A stretch of DNA of 64,000 nt from Comamonas antarctica (lineage in GTDB: Bacteria > Pseudomonadota > Gammaproteobacteria > Burkholderiales > Burkholderiaceae_C), in the NCBI RefSeq assembly GCF_013363755.1, contig NZ_CP054840.1, positions 882,001-946,000 of the forward strand, given 5' to 3'. Positions 61,356 through 64,000 of the stretch are shown here, piece by piece. The number at the start of each line of letters is the position of its first letter. Within the stretch, counting starts at the first letter, position 1. A program made the position numbers and the translations under genes. Below the pieces are notes generated by a model. It ran no database searches, was not told the DNA's origin, and saw only the letters and a program-made list of their open reading frames with translations.

Positions 61356-62555
61356 ATGCGTGGCGCACTGGTCGTGCTGCACCGCTGGTGCGGCCTGTTC
61401 ATCGCTGGATTCCTGATCGTTGCCGGCTTGACCGGCGCGGTGATCGCCTGGAACCACGAGCTTGACGAATGGGCCAATCCCCGGCTCTTCAAGGCCGACT
61501 CCGGTGCGGCGCAGGGCGCGCTGGCGCCCTTGGAACTGGCGCGCCGCGCCGAGGCGGCCGATCCGCGGCTGCGGGTCAGTTTCGTGCCGCTGGCGCTGGA
61601 GACAGGCCATACGGCGATGCTGGGCGTTGCCGCGCGCATCGACCCGGCCACCGGCGCGCCCTACGCGCTCGGCTTCAACCAGCTGGCAATCGACCCGGCC
61701 ACCGGCGAGGTGCAGGGGCGCCGGCAGTGGGGAGATATCTCCCTTTCGCGCGAAAACCTGCTGCCCTTTCTCTACAAGCTGCACTACACCATGCACATTC
61801 CCAAGGGCTGGGGCATCGACTTCGGCGTGTGGCTGATGGGCGTGGTCTCGGCGGTGTGGATCGTCGACTGCTTTGTGGCGCTGTGGATTGCGTTTCCCAG
61901 CGCGCGCAGCTGGCGCAAGTCGCTGAGCTTCAGGCTGCGCCAGGGCGGCGCCAAGCTCAATTTCGACATCCACCGTTCGGGCGGCGCGTGGGTATGGGGC
62001 CTGCTGCTGATGCTGGCCGTGACCTCGGTGTCGCTGAACCTGGCAACCCAGGTGATGCGGCCCCTGGTGTCGGCGCTTTCGCCGCTTGCTCCCTCGCCAT
62101 TCCAGTTGCGCGAGGGCAGCCGCGCGCGGGAGCTGGCCGATCCGCGGCTGGACCGAAGCCAGGCCATTGCGCTGGCCGAGGCCGAGGGCCGGCGCCGCGG
62201 CTGGAGCGCTCCGGCTGGGTCCATTTTCTATGCACAGCGCTTCGGCATCTACGGCGTGGCGTTCTTCACGCCGCAAAACGACCGGGATGACGACGGCATC
62301 GGCAACGAGGTCCTTTACCTCGACGGCGACACCGGTGCCGTGGTCGGCGACAAGGTGCCGGGCCAGGGCTCCATGGGCGATGTCTTCATGCAGCTCCAGC
62401 TGCCGCTGCACTCGGGCCGGATACTGGGCACGCCGGGGCGGGTACTGATGTCGTTCATGGGCGTCTTCGTCGCCGCTTTGAGTGTGACCGGGCTGGTGAT
62501 CTGGGTGCGCAAGCGCCGCGCCCGCAGGGTGCGCCAGTTGCGCTTGCAGGCGTAG
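61356..62555 (+). CDS. PepSY-domain membrane protein
   Basis: A 399-residue inner-membrane protein from ATG 61356. It has four hydrophobic helices (LHRWCGLFIAGFLIVAGLTG near the N-terminus, further ones near residues 155-175, 205-225 and 360-380) and PepSY-type periplasmic segments. Such proteins often follow TonB receptors, and relatives such as FpvG/FoxB help reduce or release iron from the siderophore (family knowledge). It follows the receptor by 11 bases and ends the iron operon before a hairpin. Confidence 0.85.
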   Translation: MRGALVVLHRWCGLFIAGFLIVAGLTGAVIAWNHELDEWANPRLFKADSGAAQGALAPLELARRAEAADPRLRVSFVPLALETGHTAMLGVAARIDPATGAPYALGFNQLAIDPATGEVQGRRQWGDISLSRENLLPFLYKLHYTMHIPKGWGIDFGVWLMGVVSAVWIVDCFVALWIAFPSARSWRKSLSFRLRQGGAKLNFDIHRSGGAWVWGLLLMLAVTSVSLNLATQVMRPLVSALSPLAPSPFQLREGSRARELADPRLDRSQAIALAEAEGRRRGWSAPAGSIFYAQRFGIYGVAFFTPQNDRDDDGIGNEVLYLDGDTGAVVGDKVPGQGSMGDVFMQLQLPLHSGRILGTPGRVLMSFMGVFVAALSVTGLVIWVRKRRARRVRQLRLQA

Positions 62556-62581
62556 CCTGCAGGGCGCCTCGCGCCGCAGGC
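62555..62581 (+). terminator. hairpin after the PepSY gene
   Basis: GCCTGC...GCGC pairs with GCGC.GCAGGC around a 3-base loop directly after the stop codon. No U-tract is seen, so its role as terminator is tentative. Confidence 0.4.
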
Positions 62582-62600
62582 ATGGCGCGCTGGCGCCATG

Positions 62601-62618
62601 GCGTAAAATCCGCCCCGA
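62601..62618 (+). promoter_or_regulatory. putative promoter -10 (TAAAAT) of the riboswitch transcript
   Basis: GCGTAAAATCCGCCCC is the only AT-rich hexamer in the gap and lies about 20 bases before the first riboswitch element. No clear -35 is seen. Confidence 0.35.
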
Positions 62619-62832
62619 TCACAGGTGTTCCCTGGCGCTTCGCGCCTGGAATGAAACGGGAAGCAGGTGCGTGGCTCCGCCACCAGTCCTGCACTGCACC
62701 CGCAACGGTAATCAGAGAGTCCGGATGCAAGCCCTTCCACACGGAAGCGGCGGCCACTGCGCAAGCGGGAAGGCGTATCCGGGCTTCGCCCCTGGAATGG
62801 CGAGCTCTGCGAGTCCGGAGACCGGCCTGGTG
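62619..62832 (+). ncRNA. cobalamin (AdoCbl) riboswitch
   Basis: The conserved blocks appear in the right order: AGGTGTTCC near 62622, CCGCAACGGTAA at 62700-62711 (B12-box region), GCCACTGCGCAAGCGGGAAG at 62753-62772, and GAGTCCGGAGACCGGCCTG at 62811-62829. This is the standard class of B12 riboswitch, which shuts off cobalamin synthesis or uptake genes when coenzyme B12 is plentiful. It lies 230 bases before cobG on the same strand, so it probably controls that gene and the cobalamin genes beyond the window. Confidence 0.93.
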
Positions 62833-63060
62833 TGAACAAGGCGCAGCGGGAGTGCAGCGGCCTGGTGGATGGCTGCGCCCGCAGCCGCCCGGCCTGTCCC
62901 ACCCCTCTGCACGACGCATTCATCCGGCCCGGGAATCGGCCGGACTGACCATGGATTGGCATGCAGCAAGCAACGCGCTATCTGTCCGCGAGGGCAGGGG
63001 AAAGCCGCACCCGCGGCGGGCTGCCGCATGGCTTGGCGCAGCCATCGCGGGCACGCTCCC
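62833..63060 (+). other. leader between cobalamin riboswitch and cobG
   Basis: About 230 bases. A short open frame from ATG 62951 out of phase with cobG has no recognisable product. The strongly paired, GC-rich sequence may contain the expression platform of the riboswitch; I see no obvious terminator stem with a T-run. Confidence 0.45.
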
Positions 63061-64000
63061 ATGGCTGATCCGATCCAGGTGCAGGGCTGGTGCCCGACCG
63101 CATGGCAGCCGATGCGCGCGCAGGACGGCTGGATATTGCGCGTGCGCCCGCATTGCGCGGCGATCAGCGCGGCGCAGTGGCGCGTGCTGGCGCAGCTGGC
63201 GCTGGCGCATGCCCATCCCGCAATCGAACTGACGCGGCTGGGCAATGTGCAGCTGCGCGGCGTGGACGAGGCGCAGGTGCATGCCTTGCGCCGGCATCTG
63301 ATCGAGGCCGCACTGGTGCCGGCCGATGCCGATGCGGATCTCGCGCCTGCGGTGCATTGCACGCCGCTGTACCAGGCGGGCGATGCGACCCACGCCTTGG
63401 CGCGGCAGTTGTCCGCAGCGGTCCTCGCCTGCCTGAACCCGCAGGCGCTGGCGCGCCAGCGCCTGGCGGCGCTGCCCAGCAAGTTCGGCCTGCTGGTCGA
63501 TGACCCGGCGCGGCGCATGCGCGCCATCGGTGCGGACCTGCAGCTGTGGGTGGCCGACGGTGGCTATGGACTGGCGCTGGCCGATGCGGCGCATTGGCAT
63601 GGTTTTGCGTCTGCCGATGCGGCCGTGGACGCCGCGATGGGGATCGCGCTCTGGTTTGCGCGTGAACGGGCGGGCTTGGCGCCCGCGCCCACGCGCCTGC
63701 GCGGCCTGCCCGCGCATCGCGCGCCGCCATTGCCGCCCGCGCAGCCATGGTCCATCCGCCCGGCCGAGCCGCTTGGCCCCGGCCCGCTGCCAGGCCATGG
63801 CACGCTGATCGGCGCGCCGCTGGGCCGCATCGATGCCGCGGCTTTGCTGGCACTGGCAACGCAGTTGTCGCCGGCTGCCGAGATCCGCGTCACGCCCTGG
63901 CGCTCGCTGCTGCTTGAAGGCGAAGCGCCGCCCGCGCTCGACGCCGTGCACTGGATCATCGAACCCGCCGACGCGCGCCTGCGGGTGTCCGCCTGCACCG
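63061..64000 (+). CDS. cobG: precorrin-3B synthase CobG, N-terminal part (cut by window end)
   Basis: The frame is open from ATG 63061 to the last base, giving 313 residues without a stop. GWCPTAWQPM at the N-terminus and LTRLGNVQLRGV match the ferredoxin-like half domain of the nitrite/sulfite reductase-type enzyme CobG. The visible end, RVSACT, is the beginning of the cysteine cluster that binds the 4Fe-4S centre. CobG oxygenates precorrin-3A to precorrin-3B in aerobic cobalamin synthesis. An in-frame ATG at 63028 is an alternative start; neither has a strong ribosome site. The cobalamin riboswitch lies upstream. Confidence 0.9.
   Translation, partial: MADPIQVQGWCPTAWQPMRAQDGWILRVRPHCAAISAAQWRVLAQLALAHAHPAIELTRLGNVQLRGVDEAQVHALRRHLIEAALVPADADADLAPAVHCTPLYQAGDATHALARQLSAAVLACLNPQALARQRLAALPSKFGLLVDDPARRMRAIGADLQLWVADGGYGLALADAAHWHGFASADAAVDAAMGIALWFARERAGLAPAPTRLRGLPAHRAPPLPPAQPWSIRPAEPLGPGPLPGHGTLIGAPLGRIDAAALLALATQLSPAAEIRVTPWRSLLLEGEAPPALDAVHWIIEPADARLRVSACT

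Noticed and set aside
62951..63232. Open frame from ATG 62951 overlapping cobG
   Set aside because: Arg/Ala-rich product, out of phase with cobG, no homology I recognise; probably riboswitch leader plus shadow.
1..64000. tRNA or rRNA genes
   Set aside because: I looked through the intergenic stretches and found no cloverleaf-like sequence or rRNA segment; a covariance-model scan would be decisive.

Overview
The window is about 64 kb of high-GC DNA, almost entirely coding. Gene content points to a Burkholderiales betaproteobacterium, most likely a Comamonadaceae (inference). The signs are three separate Bug/TctC-family periplasmic binding proteins, a Liv-type ABC operon, a TRAP/DUF2848/amidase operon, type IV pilus minor pilins in fimT-pilVWXY1E order, pgaABCD and the aerobic cobalamin gene cobG. 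I saw no rRNA, tRNA, CRISPR array, transposase or phage gene.

Layout. (1) 1-1105: end of a Bug binding protein and a carboxymuconolactone-decarboxylase-like protein. (2) 1557-18597: a five-gene envelope module made of a TolC-like lipoprotein, a small periplasmic adaptor, a 3717-residue repeat protein (DUF4347, FG-GAP, cadherin-like and Ig-like repeats), a second HlyD-type adaptor, and a 706-residue M50 metalloprotease fused to a PqqD-like N-terminus and an adaptor-like C-terminus. No ABC ATPase is present. This is the most unusual part of the window. (3) 18669-23405: a branched-chain amino acid/amide ABC importer. (4) 23529-30350: minor pilins, PilY1 and PilE. (5) 30376-32451: a BCCT osmolyte transporter. 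(6) 32749-38955: pgaABCD for poly-N-acetylglucosamine. (7) 39111-44966: a flavin monooxygenase, then a TetR regulator divergent from an acyl-CoA-ligase/nitronate-monooxygenase/Bug operon with a palindromic operator. (8) 45287-47753: a basic amino acid antiporter divergent from a stand-alone EAL phosphodiesterase. (9) 47819-53781: an amidase, DUF2848 and TRAP transporter operon on the minus strand, divergent from a GntR/FCD regulator with two matching palindromes between them. (10) 53820-56994: a LysR regulator divergent from a Bug protein and an M20 amidohydrolase. (11) 57138-62555: a Fur box, FecI-type sigma factor, FecR, TonB-dependent siderophore receptor and PepSY membrane protein. (12) 62619-64000: a cobalamin riboswitch and the start of cobG, cut by the window edge.

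Surface biology runs through the first two thirds: a giant repeat protein with its own export genes, type IV pili with PilY1, and PNAG exopolysaccharide. A c-di-GMP phosphodiesterase lies 8 kb further on. The last third is nutrient acquisition, with each transporter or catabolic operon paired with its own divergent regulator. All family calls rest on motifs read by eye; no database search was run.
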